NCBI RefSeq assembly: GCF_009749465.1
Contig: NZ_WBIS01000002.1
Span: 1-64,000 of the forward strand
Reading direction: 5' to 3'
DNA from: Agromyces terreus
Lineage (GTDB): Bacteria; Actinomycetota; Actinomycetes; Actinomycetales; Microbacteriaceae
DNA: 64,000 bases
The position numbers were made by a program, and so were the translations under genes. Position 1 is the stretch's first letter. The number at the start of each line of letters is the position of its first letter. Below are positions 15,978 through 24,519 of the stretch, piece by piece. The notes beneath the pieces were generated by a model. The model made no database searches. It had not been told where the DNA came from and was given only the letters and a program-made list of their open reading frames with translations.

Positions 15978-16624
15978 CACCCCCCGTCTTCGCCCACGGC
16001 AGTCTCCGCCTGTACCTGCTCGCCCTGCTCGAGGAGCAGTCACGGCACGGCTACGAGCTGATCCAGGCGCTCAGCGAGCGGTTCGGCGGCACGTACACCC
16101 CGAGCGCCGGCACCATCTACCCCCGCCTCGCGAAGCTCGAGGAGGAGGGGCTCGTCACCAAGTCGACCGACGGCCGCAAGACCGTCTACGAGATCACCGA
16201 TGCGGGCCGGGCCGAGCTCGAGGCTCGTCGGCCCGAGCTCGACGGCATCGAGAACGAGGTGACGGACTCGGTCCGACGGCTCGCCGACGGCGTGCGCGCC
16301 GAGGTGAACGAGGCGATGCGGTCGTTGCGCGCGGAGCTCGCGAGCGCAGCGCGCGAGGCCAAGCGGTCGGCGACGGATGCCTCGGCGAGCGCGGCCTCGA
16401 CCGCGGGCGCCGCGGGTTCCGGCGCCGGGTCGGGCGAGCGCGAGCGCATCGACGCCGAGCGCGCGCTGCAGGACGCCGATCTCGCGATCGCCGCGTTCCG
16501 CCAGCAGTTGCGCACCGACCTGCGCACGAACCGCGACCGGGTGCGTCCGGCCTCGGTCGTGCTGCTGAAGGCTCGCCTCGCGCAGGTGCGCGAGGACGTG
16601 CTCGCGACCCTCGCCGACCGCTGA
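15974..16624 (+). CDS. PadR-family transcriptional regulator
   Basis: A 216-residue protein. Residues 5-85 form a PadR winged helix: LRLYLLALLEEQSRHGYELI, then TYTPSAGTIYPRLAKLEEEGLV, then a wing with GRKTVYEITDAGR. The C-terminal half is long and helical with an Ala/Ser/Gly-rich linker around residues 130-160, unlike the compact dimerisation helix of small PadRs. ATG overlaps the preceding stop (ATGA), so it is translationally coupled to the DUF4097 gene. It is the best candidate for binding the palindromes at 14994-15032. Regulated signal unknown. Confidence 0.87.
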   Translation: MTPPVFAHGSLRLYLLALLEEQSRHGYELIQALSERFGGTYTPSAGTIYPRLAKLEEEGLVTKSTDGRKTVYEITDAGRAELEARRPELDGIENEVTDSVRRLADGVRAEVNEAMRSLRAELASAAREAKRSATDASASAASTAGAAGSGAGSGERERIDAERALQDADLAIAAFRQQLRTDLRTNRDRVRPASVVLLKARLAQVREDVLATLADR

Positions 16625-16677
16625 CGGCCGACCGCTGGCGCGCCGCCGATGTCGGCGGCCCGTGCTTCGATGAGGGC

Positions 16678-17211
16678 ATGGCGGATGTCACGCTCGTGCC
16701 CTGGTCGGCCGACGACCTCGATCTGCTCCGCCGCGCGAACACGCCCGAGCTGATGGATCAGATGGGCGGCCCCGAGAACGACGAGCAGGTCCTCGCCCGC
16801 CATGAGCGGTACCAGCGCTTGTGGCGCGAGGCGACGGGATTCCAGTTCCGCATCGTCGTTCCCGGGCATCCCGAGGGCGTCGGCATCGTCGGCTACTGGC
16901 ATCGCGAGCACGACGGCGAGCCCGCGTTCGAAGCGGGCTGGTCGGTGGAGGCCGCGTACCGCGGGCGGGGCATCGCGCCCGCGGCCGTGCAGGAGATGTT
17001 CGCGGCGGCACGAGCGCGCGGCGACCTGCGCCCGGTGCACGCGTATCCCCGCATCGACAACCCCGCGTCGAACGCGGTGTGCCGCAAGGCGGGGTTCACC
17101 CTCGTCGGCCCGGAGGAGTTCGAGATCCGCCCCGGCCTGGTGCTGCACGTGAACGACTGGGTGCACGATCTCTCCGCGCCGACGCCCGGGGCATCCGCAC
17201 GCTCGGCGTAG
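16678..17211 (+). CDS. GNAT-family N-acetyltransferase
   Basis: A 177-residue acetyltransferase of the RimJ/RimL-like GNAT type. The acetyl-CoA-binding loop is AYRGRGIAPAAV (about residues 97-108), preceded by the beta-strand GIVGYWHREHDGEPAFEAGWSV and followed by RIDNPASNAVCRKAGF, a typical motif B. The substrate cannot be predicted. It lies 53 bp after padR on the same strand and 9 bp before crcB, but the crcB start has its own promoter-like box. A start at the ATG 16678 is supported by the fold beginning at once (ADVTLVPWSADDLDLL). Confidence 0.85.
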   Translation: MADVTLVPWSADDLDLLRRANTPELMDQMGGPENDEQVLARHERYQRLWREATGFQFRIVVPGHPEGVGIVGYWHREHDGEPAFEAGWSVEAAYRGRGIAPAAVQEMFAAARARGDLRPVHAYPRIDNPASNAVCRKAGFTLVGPEEFEIRPGLVLHVNDWVHDLSAPTPGASARSA

Positions 17212-17214
17212 TCT
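17209..17214 (+). promoter_or_regulatory. -10 box of leaderless crcB
   Basis: TAGTCT lies six bases before the GTG start of the first crcB gene and overlaps the end of the GNAT gene. The spacing predicts a leaderless message. No clear -35 is visible. Confidence 0.45.
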
Positions 17215-17220
17215 CGATCC

Positions 17221-17640
17221 GTGCGCATCTACCTCGCCGTCGCCCTCGGGGGCCTCGTCGGCACCGGGCTGCGCCTCGCATGGGACCTCACGCTGCCGCA
17301 CGCCGACGACGAGTTCCCGCTCAGCACCCTCATCGTGAACCTCGTCGGCGCGCTCCTGCTCGGCTGGCTGGTGGGCGGCCTCTGGACGTGGCCGAAGATC
17401 CCCTCCTGGATCCGCGCCGGGGTCGGGTCCGGCATGCTCGGCTCGTTCACGACGATGTCGGCCGTGATGGCCGCACTCGCGCTGCTGACGAGCGCCGGCG
17501 AAGCGTGGCTCGCCGCGCTGTACCTCGCCGTCTCGGTCGTGGGCGGCCTCGGGCTCGCGGCCGTCGGGCTGCGGGTCGGGTCGCTCATCGCCCACCGTCC
17601 GATGCCCGACTCGATCACCGACGCCGGGCAGACACTGTGA
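17221..17640 (+). CDS. crcB: CrcB/Fluc fluoride exporter subunit 1
   Basis: A 139-residue membrane protein with four helices. It shows the family landmarks: an N-terminal Gly-rich helix (GGLVGTGLRLAWD), the conserved Asn in LIVNLVGALLLGWLVG, and GMLGSFTTMSAVMAAL corresponding to the phenylalanine/threonine track GxxGxxTTFS. Fluc channels are dual-topology dimers that expel fluoride; tandem genes usually form an antiparallel heterodimer. GTG start at 17221, TGA overlapping the next gene's GTG. This copy has Met where the family usually has Phe after TT. Confidence 0.9.
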   Translation: MRIYLAVALGGLVGTGLRLAWDLTLPHADDEFPLSTLIVNLVGALLLGWLVGGLWTWPKIPSWIRAGVGSGMLGSFTTMSAVMAALALLTSAGEAWLAALYLAVSVVGGLGLAAVGLRVGSLIAHRPMPDSITDAGQTL

Positions 17641-18017
17641 CCGCGCAACTCGCCCCGGGCGTCGTCATCGCCGTGCTGCTGGCCGGTGGCCTCGGCGCCG
17701 TCATCCGCTTCGCCCTCTCCCGGTTGCTGCCCGTGCGTCCCGGGCACCTGCCCGTCGGCATCCTCATCGTCAACGTGGTCGGATCGGGCATCGCCGGCGT
17801 CGTCATCGGCCTCGCCGAGCGGGCCGCGGTCGACGCCGACCTGAAGCTCATCCTCGTCACCGGGTTCTGCGGCGGGCTCACGACGTTCAGCACGTGGAGC
17901 GTCGAGACCATCGAACTGCTCGACGGCGGGCGCTGGCGGGCCGCGATCCTCAACGTGCTCGTCACCCTCGTGCTCGGCGCCGCGGCCGCCGCCGGAATGT
18001 ACCTCCTGACCCGCTGA
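17637..18017 (+). CDS. crcB: CrcB/Fluc fluoride exporter subunit 2
   Basis: A 126-residue four-helix Fluc protein, with GGLGAVIRFALSRLL, the helix-2 Asn in ILIVNVVGSGIAGVVIG, and the canonical GFCGGLTTFSTWSVE motif. The GTG at 17637 overlaps the stop of subunit 1 (GTGA), so the two are translationally coupled, as expected for a heterodimeric fluoride channel. It keeps the full TTFS motif that subunit 1 has lost, so the dimer may be functionally asymmetric. Confidence 0.92.
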   Translation: MTAQLAPGVVIAVLLAGGLGAVIRFALSRLLPVRPGHLPVGILIVNVVGSGIAGVVIGLAERAAVDADLKLILVTGFCGGLTTFSTWSVETIELLDGGRWRAAILNVLVTLVLGAAAAAGMYLLTR

Positions 18018-18037
18018 ACCCGCGCCGACGGGCCGAC

Positions 18038-18065
18038 TTGACATGGCCCGCAGCAGGAGTAGTGT
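18038..18065 (+). promoter_or_regulatory. Strong sigma-70-type promoter of the KimA-like gene
   Basis: A consensus -35 TTGACA (18038-18043), a 16-bp spacer and TAGTGT (18060-18065) lie eight bases before the GTG at 18074. This is the best housekeeping promoter in the window. It leaves no room for a leader, so the c-di-AMP riboswitch often found before kimA genes is absent. Confidence 0.8.
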
Positions 18066-18073
18066 CATCCGCC

Positions 18074-20179
18074 GTGACAAATGAGGCGGACTCACCGCCA
18101 CCCGAACTGAAATCGCCGAAGCACTGGATCATCGGCGACCCGCTCCCGACCGAGAAGCTCGAGGGGCAGCTGCTACCGAAGCATCTCGCGCTCCCCATCT
18201 TCGCGAGCGACCCGTTGAGCTCCGTGGCGTACGCGCCGCAGGAGCTGCTCATGATCCTCACGGTCGGCGGGCTCGCGTTCCTGAGCTTCGCCCCGTGGGT
18301 GGCCGCCGCCGTCGTCGTCCTGCTCGTGACGGTGGTCGCGTCGTACCGCCAGCTGATCAGGGCCTACCCGTCGGGCGGCGGCGACTACGAGGTCGCGCAC
18401 CGCAACCTCGGCGAGAAGGCCGGGCTCGTCGTGGCATCCGCCCTGCTCGTCGACTACGTCATGACCGTCGTCGTGTCGGTCGCGTCCGGCGTCGATAACA
18501 TCATCTCGGCCATCCCCGAGCTCGACCCCTTCCGCGTCGAGCTCGCCGTGCTCTTCGTCGTCATCCTCGCGGGCGTGAACCTCCGGGGCGTGAGCGAATC
18601 CTCCAAGGCGTTCGCGGTGCCGACCTACCTCTTCATCGGCAGCGTCTTCGTGATGATCGTCGTCGGCCTCACGCGCACCGTGCTCGGCGACGCCCCGGTG
18701 GCCTCGTCGGCGCACTTCGAGGTCGACGCCGAGTCCCTCACGCAGGCGGGCGTCATCCTGCTGCTGCTGCGCTCCTTCGCGAGCGGATGCTCCGCCCTCA
18801 CCGGCGTCGAGGCCATCGCGAACGGCGTGCCGGCCTTCCGCCGGCCGAAGGTGCGCAACGCGCAGCGAACGCTCGTGCTCATGGGCGGCATCGCCATCCT
18901 CCTGTTCGCCGGGCTCACCGCGCTCGCGCTCATCTCGCAGGTGCACTACGCCGAGAACCCGTGCCACCTCATCGGGTGGGAGGAGTGCGCGACCGAACCG
19001 CAGTTGAGCCTCATGGCCCAGGTCGCGGGCGCGACGTTCGGCGACTCGAGCATCTTCTTCTACCTGATCCAGACCACGACCGCGCTCGTGCTGCTGCTCG
19101 CGGCGAACACGGCGTTCAACGGGTTCCCGCTGCTCGGCTCGGTGCTCGCGCGCGACGGCTACGCGCCGAAGTCGCTCTCGACCCGCGGCGACCGTCTGAT
19201 CTACTCGAACGGCGTCGTGATCCTCGCGCTCGCGGCATCCGTGATCCTGGTGGTGTTCCAGGCGAACCTCACCGTGCTGATCCAGCTGTACATCATCGGG
19301 GTGTTCGTGTCGTTCACGCTCGGGCAGACCGGCATGGTGCGGCACTGGCTGCGCGAACTCTCGAAGGGCCGCCATCCGGTGTCGAGGTCGCAGGCCGCAC
19401 GGCGCCCGCCCGAGGACGAGCGGGCGATCTCCCGCCCGGCGATGATGCGGGCACTGGTGATCAACGCGATCGGCGCGGGCATGACCGCGGTGGTGCTCAT
19501 CGTCGTCACGGTGACGAAGTTCACCCACGGCGCCTGGATCGTGTTCGTGATGATGCCGATCCTGTTCACGCTCATGGTCGGCGTGAACCGGTACTACCGC
19601 GACGTCGAGCGCGAGATCGAGCCCGATCCGACCACGACGTTCGGGTCGAGCGGCGACCACGCGATCGTGCTCGTCGGACGCATGCAGAAGCCCGTGCTCA
19701 AGGCGCTCGACTACGCGATCGCCGCCCGACACGACTCGCTCGAGGCGGTGCACGTCTCGCTCGACGAGGACGCGACGAAGCAGCTGAAGAAGGACTGGGT
19801 CAAGCAGAACGTGCACGTGAAGCTGCGCATCCTGTCGTCGCCGTATCGCGACCTCAGCCATCCGCTCATCCAATACATCAAGTCGCGGCGCGAGGAGCAC
19901 GGCTCGGAGGTCGTCACGGTGTACATGCCGCAGTTCATCGTCGGCCACTGGTGGGAGGGCATCCTCCACAACCACAAGGCCCGGCGCATCCGCCAGAAGC
20001 TGATGCTCGTGCACGGCGTGACGGTCGCGCTCGTGCCGTGGCTGCTCGACTCCTCCGACATGATCTACGGCCGCCGGTCGCGCCCGCTTCCCGGGCAGGA
20101 TCGCCGCGGCGAGCCCGTGCGCGCCGTGCCGCGTCGCCAGGTCGACGAGCGCCCGACGACGGGTCGGCGCCGGCCGTAG
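18074..20179 (+). CDS. APC-superfamily KimA-like K+ transporter
   Basis: A 701-residue membrane protein. It begins with the KimA/YdaO-like block HWIIGDPLPTEKLEGQLLPK and FASDPLSSVAYAPQELL. About twelve helices follow (residues 45-510), with GGGDYEVAHRNLG and GVEAIANGVPAF in the core. After a polar region comes a soluble C-terminal domain (about 530-690) similar to universal-stress-like domains (HAIVLVGRMQKPVLKALDYA). KimA of Bacillus is a proton-coupled high-affinity potassium importer inhibited by c-di-AMP. GTG start at 18074 follows the promoter directly. A general amino-acid permease is the alternative reading, but the N-terminal block and C-terminal domain favour KimA. Confidence 0.8.
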   Translation: MTNEADSPPPELKSPKHWIIGDPLPTEKLEGQLLPKHLALPIFASDPLSSVAYAPQELLMILTVGGLAFLSFAPWVAAAVVVLLVTVVASYRQLIRAYPSGGGDYEVAHRNLGEKAGLVVASALLVDYVMTVVVSVASGVDNIISAIPELDPFRVELAVLFVVILAGVNLRGVSESSKAFAVPTYLFIGSVFVMIVVGLTRTVLGDAPVASSAHFEVDAESLTQAGVILLLLRSFASGCSALTGVEAIANGVPAFRRPKVRNAQRTLVLMGGIAILLFAGLTALALISQVHYAENPCHLIGWEECATEPQLSLMAQVAGATFGDSSIFFYLIQTTTALVLLLAANTAFNGFPLLGSVLARDGYAPKSLSTRGDRLIYSNGVVILALAASVILVVFQANLTVLIQLYIIGVFVSFTLGQTGMVRHWLRELSKGRHPVSRSQAARRPPEDERAISRPAMMRALVINAIGAGMTAVVLIVVTVTKFTHGAWIVFVMMPILFTLMVGVNRYYRDVEREIEPDPTTTFGSSGDHAIVLVGRMQKPVLKALDYAIAARHDSLEAVHVSLDEDATKQLKKDWVKQNVHVKLRILSSPYRDLSHPLIQYIKSRREEHGSEVVTVYMPQFIVGHWWEGILHNHKARRIRQKLMLVHGVTVALVPWLLDSSDMIYGRRSRPLPGQDRRGEPVRAVPRRQVDERPTTGRRRP

Positions 20180-20273
20180 CCGAAGCCGTCCGTGGGCCGG
20201 ATGCCGCGTGGGTCGCGGTGCCGGACGCCGCGTGGCCGCCCTCGGCGACCGGATGCCGCGAGCGGGCGAGCGC

Positions 20274-21455
20274 TCAGAGCATCGCCATGATCTGGCGGGC
20301 GATCATGCGCCCGGCCCGGCTGGCCCCGATCGTGGACGCCTGCGGCCCGTACCCCGCGAGGAAGATGCGCGGGTCGTTCCAGGACGCTCCCTGTCCGACG
20401 GTCACGCCACCGGCCTTCTCGCGGAGGCGCAACGGCGACAGGTGCCGGAGCTCGGGCCGGAACCCGGTGGCCCAGATGATCGCGTCGGCGGGCACCTCGT
20501 CTGCGGGCGACTCGCCGTGCGCGTCCCAGATCACCCGGTCGGCGGCGATGCGGTCGAACATGGGCCGCGCCACGAGCAGCCCGCGTTCGATGCCGGCGGC
20601 GATGCGACGGCTCTTCGGCACGCCGGTGCCGCTCACGATCGACGGCAGGGCGCGCCCCGAACGGGCGGCCTCGTCTTGCATGGCGACCGCGGCCGACGCA
20701 CCCTCGAGGTCGAGCTCCTGCCGGTCGAGCCAGTCGATCGGGCGGCGGGAGACCCAGGTGAGCCCGGCGGCGACCCCCTCGAGCTCGAGCATGAAGCCGA
20801 TGGCCGAGGTGCCGCCGCCGACCACGACCACGTTCTTGCCGCGGAAGTCCTCGGCCTCGGCGAAGTCGGAGGTGTGCACGTGGCGGCCGGCGAAGTCGGC
20901 CATGCCCGGGTAGTAGGGCACGAACGGCGAACCCCAGGTGCCGGTCGCGTTCACCAGGAACTGTGCGGCGATCTCGTGGCGGGGGGCCTTGGGCTCGGGG
21001 GGCTCCTGGAACGACTTGCGCCGTCGGCCGAAGAATCCGCGCGCCTGCTGCTCCTCGATCGGCTGGGGGCTCAGGTCGTCGTAGCGGACGAGCAGGTCGG
21101 GGCCCTCGTTCGTCACCGAGCGCACGTCCATCGGGCGCCGGACGCGCAACTCGTACTGCCGCTCGAACCGGCCGTAGTAGTCGGCGACGACCTCGCGCGC
21201 GGGCAGGGTGCGATCGGCGGTGTCGAAGCTCAGCCCGAGCTCGGACATGCCCGGCAGGTCGTTGACCCGGTGCGCCGTGCCGAGCCGCAGCGACGACCAG
21301 CGGTGCTGCCACGCGCCGCCGGGGCCGGGGGCCCGGTCGAGCATGACGAAATCCTCGCCGGCCACGAGCTCGAACCGGCGCAGGTAGTACGCGACGGAGA
21401 GTCCTGCCTGGCCTGCGCCGATGACCACGATCTTCACGCGTTCAGGGCTCGACAT
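20274..21455 (-). CDS. FAD/NAD(P)-dependent flavoprotein monooxygenase-like oxidoreductase
   Basis: A 393-residue flavoprotein. The FAD-binding Rossmann motif is VVIGAGQAGLSVAYYLRRF (about residues 9-27). A second dinucleotide motif, VVVVGGGTSAIGFMLEL (about 185-201), should bind NAD(P)H, and ATG-like IIWATGFRPEL near 345 is the conserved C-terminal FAD motif. The layout matches flavin-containing or Baeyer-Villiger-like monooxygenases of the CzcO/putative flavoprotein group. Between about 130 and 150 there is an Arg-rich insertion (FFGRRRKSF). The start at 21455 places the GAGQAG motif near the N-terminus; an upstream in-frame codon would add 30 unsupported residues. Substrate unknown. Confidence 0.83.
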   Translation of the reverse strand: MSSPERVKIVVIGAGQAGLSVAYYLRRFELVAGEDFVMLDRAPGPGGAWQHRWSSLRLGTAHRVNDLPGMSELGLSFDTADRTLPAREVVADYYGRFERQYELRVRRPMDVRSVTNEGPDLLVRYDDLSPQPIEEQQARGFFGRRRKSFQEPPEPKAPRHEIAAQFLVNATGTWGSPFVPYYPGMADFAGRHVHTSDFAEAEDFRGKNVVVVGGGTSAIGFMLELEGVAAGLTWVSRRPIDWLDRQELDLEGASAAVAMQDEAARSGRALPSIVSGTGVPKSRRIAAGIERGLLVARPMFDRIAADRVIWDAHGESPADEVPADAIIWATGFRPELRHLSPLRLREKAGGVTVGQGASWNDPRIFLAGYGPQASTIGASRAGRMIARQIMAML

Positions 21456-21552
21456 CACCCGCCCATCGAACCACGTCCGGCTGTGCGCACGCCCAATTCC
21501 GTGCGGGTTCCGACACCGGTGCGGGGCAGCATCGGGACCGTGCACGCGGTGC

Positions 21553-21558
21553 TAAACT
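21553..21558 (+). promoter_or_regulatory. -10 box of the DUF3073 gene
   Basis: TAAACT lies 83 bases before the DUF3073 ATG in an otherwise GC-rich gap. Transcription from here would give an untranslated leader of about 75 bases containing AAATTCTCAGTTATC. No recognised riboswitch was seen in it. Confidence 0.4.
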
Positions 21559-21641
21559 GGCGGCCGGACGAAATTCTCAGTTATCCAGAAGCGCCGGGTG
21601 AAGATCATTCCATCCGGCCAGACGTCGTAAGGGGGTCACGC

Positions 21642-21863
21642 ATGGGGCGCGGCCGTCAGAAAGCCAAGCACACCAAGGTCGCTCGGGAGCTGAAGTACTT
21701 CAGTCCCAACACCGACTACACGGCGCTTGAGCGCGAACTCACGAGTTCGAATGACCACGATTACTCCGAAGAGGCTTCGAAGTGGGCAGAGTACGCCGAC
21801 GACGAAGACGACAGCTACGTCTCCGACGAAGAGCCGCACGAACAACACGAACAGCGGGCCTGA
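21642..21863 (+). CDS. DUF3073 family small acidic protein
   Basis: A 73-residue protein starting MGRGRQKAKHTKVARELKY and ending in a very acidic tail (YADDEDDSYVSDEEPHE). The basic N-terminus plus SPNTDYTALERELT is diagnostic for DUF3073, a small family conserved across actinobacteria and usually found next to purM/purF, as here. Its function is unknown. The start is preceded by GTAAGGGGGTC. A basic head and acidic tail suggest an RNA- or ribosome-associated protein, but that is speculation. Confidence 0.9.
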   Translation: MGRGRQKAKHTKVARELKYFSPNTDYTALERELTSSNDHDYSEEASKWAEYADDEDDSYVSDEEPHEQHEQRA

Positions 21864-21902
21864 GCACCGCAGCTTCGTCGCACCGCAGCATCGTCGCGGT
21901 CG

Positions 21903-22697
21903 TCAGTCGGCGCGGATCCACCCGGCCGCGTGCTCGACGAACGACTCGAGTTCGCGCAGCGTCGAGTTCGGCGTGATCGCACGCAGGACGATCTCGTCGG
22001 GAGCGCGCTCGCCGTCGACGCCCGCGGGTTCGCGGAGGTAGGCGGCGAGCCCTTCGGCGTCGTCGATCGTCGCGTCGATCGCCTCGAACCCGAGGCGGGC
22101 GAAGTTCGCCGCGTACGACGGGAACGAGCCGTACTTCGACGCCTCGGTCTCGAGCTGCGCGCGGGCCGCCGGCTCGATGATCGTGCGGATGTAGAGCACG
22201 CCGCGCACCCCGCTTCGGAGGGCGGCCGCCGCGTCGGCGTCGAGCTCGCGCATCGCGATGCCCGCGGCATCGGGCGTGAGCCAGTTCAGCAGGACGCCGT
22301 CGGACTCCTCGGCCGCCATGCGCCGCATGCGGGGACCGAGCGCGCCGACGACGATCTCGGCGGAGGTGCGCTCCCGCAGCGCCCGCACCGCGTCGCGCAC
22401 GAGGCCGAGGGGCTTCGCCGCGGCGCCGGAGCCGATGCCGAGCGACGTGCGCGCGGGCGGGAGGCCCGAGAGGTCGAGCGATGCCGCAGGGCGCCGGTCG
22501 ACCGGGATCACGCCCGTCGCGAGCCGCAGCGACCCCGTGACCTCGGCGGTCGCGCGCAGACCCGTGAGCGAGTCGCCGCCCGGGACGTCGTTGAGCCACA
22601 GCGCACCGAACCCGAGTTGCTCGACGCGCGGAGCGAGCCGGCGGAGCACGTCGGCCGGGGTGGTGCCCATCAGCCCGATGGAGACGGTCGGCGTCAT
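21903..22697 (-). CDS. Luciferase-like (LLM class) flavin oxidoreductase
   Basis: A 264-residue TIM-barrel protein of the bacterial luciferase-like family. VSIGLMGTTPADVLRRLAPRVEQLGF begins the barrel, FGALWLNDVPGGDSLTGL forms the second strand, SLGIGSGAAAKPLG is the flavin phosphate loop, and AEIVVGALGPRMRRMAAE and GVLLNWLTPD complete the core. Actinobacterial members often use F420H2, others FMN. It is shorter than typical (about 300), lacking part of the insertion. It ends up 11 bp after purM on the same strand, so it is probably its downstream operon partner without an evident purine role. Confidence 0.82.
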   Translation of the reverse strand: MTPTVSIGLMGTTPADVLRRLAPRVEQLGFGALWLNDVPGGDSLTGLRATAEVTGSLRLATGVIPVDRRPAASLDLSGLPPARTSLGIGSGAAAKPLGLVRDAVRALRERTSAEIVVGALGPRMRRMAAEESDGVLLNWLTPDAAGIAMRELDADAAAALRSGVRGVLYIRTIIEPAARAQLETEASKYGSFPSYAANFARLGFEAIDATIDDAEGLAAYLREPAGVDGERAPDEIVLRAITPNSTLRELESFVEHAAGWIRAD

Positions 22698-22708
22698 GGC
22701 GGACCTGC

Positions 22709-23815
22709 TCAGGACGCGTAGGAGCCGACGAGCCGAACGGCGCCGCCGTCGACGCCCTTGGCGCCCTGCTCGAACCCGGTGAGGTCGCGGGAACCGACGG
22801 CGACCTCGCCCACCTGCCAGGCGGGGAGCCCGAGCGCGGCGAGCGCGGAGACCACGTCGGCCGAGGCATCCGCTGCGACGACCGCGAAGAAACCGATGCC
22901 GAGGTTCCACGTGCCCTCGGAACTCTCGAGCGTGGAGCCCGCGAGCGCGCTCAGCGAGCGGAACACGGGAGCGGGCGACCACGAGGAGCGGTCGACCTCG
23001 ACCCAGGATCCGAGCGGGAGGACGCGCGCGAGGTTCGCCGCGATGCCGCCGCCGGTGACGTGCGAGAGCGAGTGCACGGCCGAGCCGAGCCGCTCATCGG
23101 CGAGCAGGCTCACGAGCGGGCCGGAGTACAGCCGGGTCGGCTCGAGGAGGGCCTCGCCCCAGGTGGTGCCGAGGTCGGCAGCGGCATCGGTGTAGGTCAG
23201 GCCGGCGCCGGCGAGGATGTGGCGCACGAGCGAGAAGCCGTTGGAGTGCAGGCCGCTCGACTCGATGGCGAGCACGACGTCGCCGTGCTGCACCCGCTCG
23301 GCGCCGAGCAGGCGGCCGGCCTCGACCACGCCCACCGCCGCGCCTGCGACGTCATAGTCGTCGACGCCCATGAGCCCCGGGTGCTCGGCCGTCTCGCCGC
23401 CCACGAGCGCCGTGCCCGTCTCGGCGCACGCCTTCGCGATGCCGGTGACGATCGACGCGATGCGGTCGGGAACGACCTTGCCGCACGCGATGTAGTCGGT
23501 CATGAACAGCGGCTTCGCACCCACGACGACGATGTCGTCGACGACCATGCCCACGAGGTCCTGCCCGATGGTGTCGTGCTTGTCGAGCGCCTGCGCGATC
23601 GCGATCTTCGTGCCGACGCCGTCGGTCGAGGTCGCCAGCAGCGGGCGATCGTACTCCTTCACGAAGGAGAGGTCGAAGAGGCCCGCGAAGCCGCCGACGC
23701 CGCCGAGCACGTTGGGACCGTGCGTCGCGGCCACGGAGGCCTTCATGAGTTCGACGGCGAGGTCGCCTGCTGCGGTGTCGACTCCGGCAGCGGCGTAGGA
23801 CGAGTTCGCGCTCAC
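22709..23815 (-). CDS. purM: Phosphoribosylformylglycinamidine cyclo-ligase (AIR synthetase)
   Basis: A 368-residue PurM that closes FGAM to aminoimidazole ribotide with ATP, step 5 of purine synthesis. Recognisable blocks are GGFAGLFDL, the ATP-binding STDGVGTKIAIAQAL, DLVGMVVDDIVVVGAKPLF, ALVGGETAEHPGLM, and GLHSNGFSLVRHI, plus SHVTGGGIAANLARVLP. The length is normal for the family. It is reverse-strand, whereas purF (25207) runs forward 1.4 kb away, so the usual purF-purM operon is broken by two forward genes. The start is an ATG at 23815, followed by SANSSYAAAGVD. Confidence 0.96.
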   Translation of the reverse strand: MSANSSYAAAGVDTAAGDLAVELMKASVAATHGPNVLGGVGGFAGLFDLSFVKEYDRPLLATSTDGVGTKIAIAQALDKHDTIGQDLVGMVVDDIVVVGAKPLFMTDYIACGKVVPDRIASIVTGIAKACAETGTALVGGETAEHPGLMGVDDYDVAGAAVGVVEAGRLLGAERVQHGDVVLAIESSGLHSNGFSLVRHILAGAGLTYTDAAADLGTTWGEALLEPTRLYSGPLVSLLADERLGSAVHSLSHVTGGGIAANLARVLPLGSWVEVDRSSWSPAPVFRSLSALAGSTLESSEGTWNLGIGFFAVVAADASADVVSALAALGLPAWQVGEVAVGSRDLTGFEQGAKGVDGGAVRLVGSYAS

Positions 23816-23893
23816 CCGTCAAGGGTACCCGGCCCGCGGCATCCGCCCCGCCGCGTTCGCGCGTCCTACCGGGCCGCGGACGGCGCACGCGAG

Positions 23894-23899
23894 TAGTAT
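23894..23899 (+). promoter_or_regulatory. -10 box of leaderless gene at 23906
   Basis: TAGTAT lies exactly six bases before the ATG at 23906, in the divergent space after purM. There is no Shine-Dalgarno sequence, so a leaderless transcript is predicted. Confidence 0.5.
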
Positions 23900-23905
23900 T
23901 CGGCC

Positions 23906-24517
23906 ATGCAGCCGGGAGGCACACCCTCGTGGGTGATCCGAGAGAACGCGAGTCGGCCGGTCCTGCTCGCCCTGTACCTCCGCGCGGTCATGGGCATCGC
24001 CTCGCCGGTCGAACTGCCGCGGATCCGCGATGTCGGCAAGGTGGGCTCCGGCCTCGCGATCGACCAGCACGATCTGCTCGAGCGCCAATGGCGCGACTGG
24101 TGGGCGATGACCGTCGAGCCCGAGGCGCATCCGTCGGCCGTGCCGCTCGAGCTCGTCGACGCCTACGGGACCGAGATCGCGCTCCCGGTCTCGGGCGCCG
24201 AGGTGCTCGCCGGCGCGATCGTGCCGCACGCCGAGGCGGCCCGCGGCTGGGCGGAGTGGTCGCAGGGCACCTACCGCACCGCCTCCGCCGCCAGGAGCGG
24301 CGACTCGTACCGCGCCTACGCCGGCACCATCGCCGAGCACGAGCGAGAGGTCGGGCGCCGGGCCCACTCGTTCGAGCTGAACGTCGAGGTGCTGCCGCTC
24401 GCCGAGACGGGCGTCTGGTGGATCGGCGAGAAGACGGTGGCCGTGACCGATTCACTGCGATCGGATGCCGCCGCCTTCGACGACGCGATCCACCCGATCA
24501 TCGCCGAACTCGCGTAG
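23906..24517 (+). CDS. Conserved hypothetical protein
   Basis: A 203-residue soluble protein that begins MQPGGTPSWVIRENAS. No known domain was recognised. It contains WRDWWAMTVEPEAHP (about residues 51-65) and ends with a region rich in aliphatic residues (LNVEVLPLAETGVWWIGEKTVAVTDSL), followed by an acidic helix. Composition and codon use match its neighbours, so it is native. It lies between divergent purM and purF, beside the small acidic DUF3073 gene, in a position where Microbacteriaceae carry lineage-specific genes. Function unknown. Confidence 0.7.
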   Translation: MQPGGTPSWVIRENASRPVLLALYLRAVMGIASPVELPRIRDVGKVGSGLAIDQHDLLERQWRDWWAMTVEPEAHPSAVPLELVDAYGTEIALPVSGAEVLAGAIVPHAEAARGWAEWSQGTYRTASAARSGDSYRAYAGTIAEHEREVGRRAHSFELNVEVLPLAETGVWWIGEKTVAVTDSLRSDAAAFDDAIHPIIAELA

Positions 24518-24519
24518 TC

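Noticed and set aside
17640-18074. Fluoride or c-di-AMP riboswitch before crcB or the KimA-like gene
   Set aside because: Both genes begin within 6-8 bases of a -10 box, leaving no leader for a riboswitch; no riboswitch core was seen.
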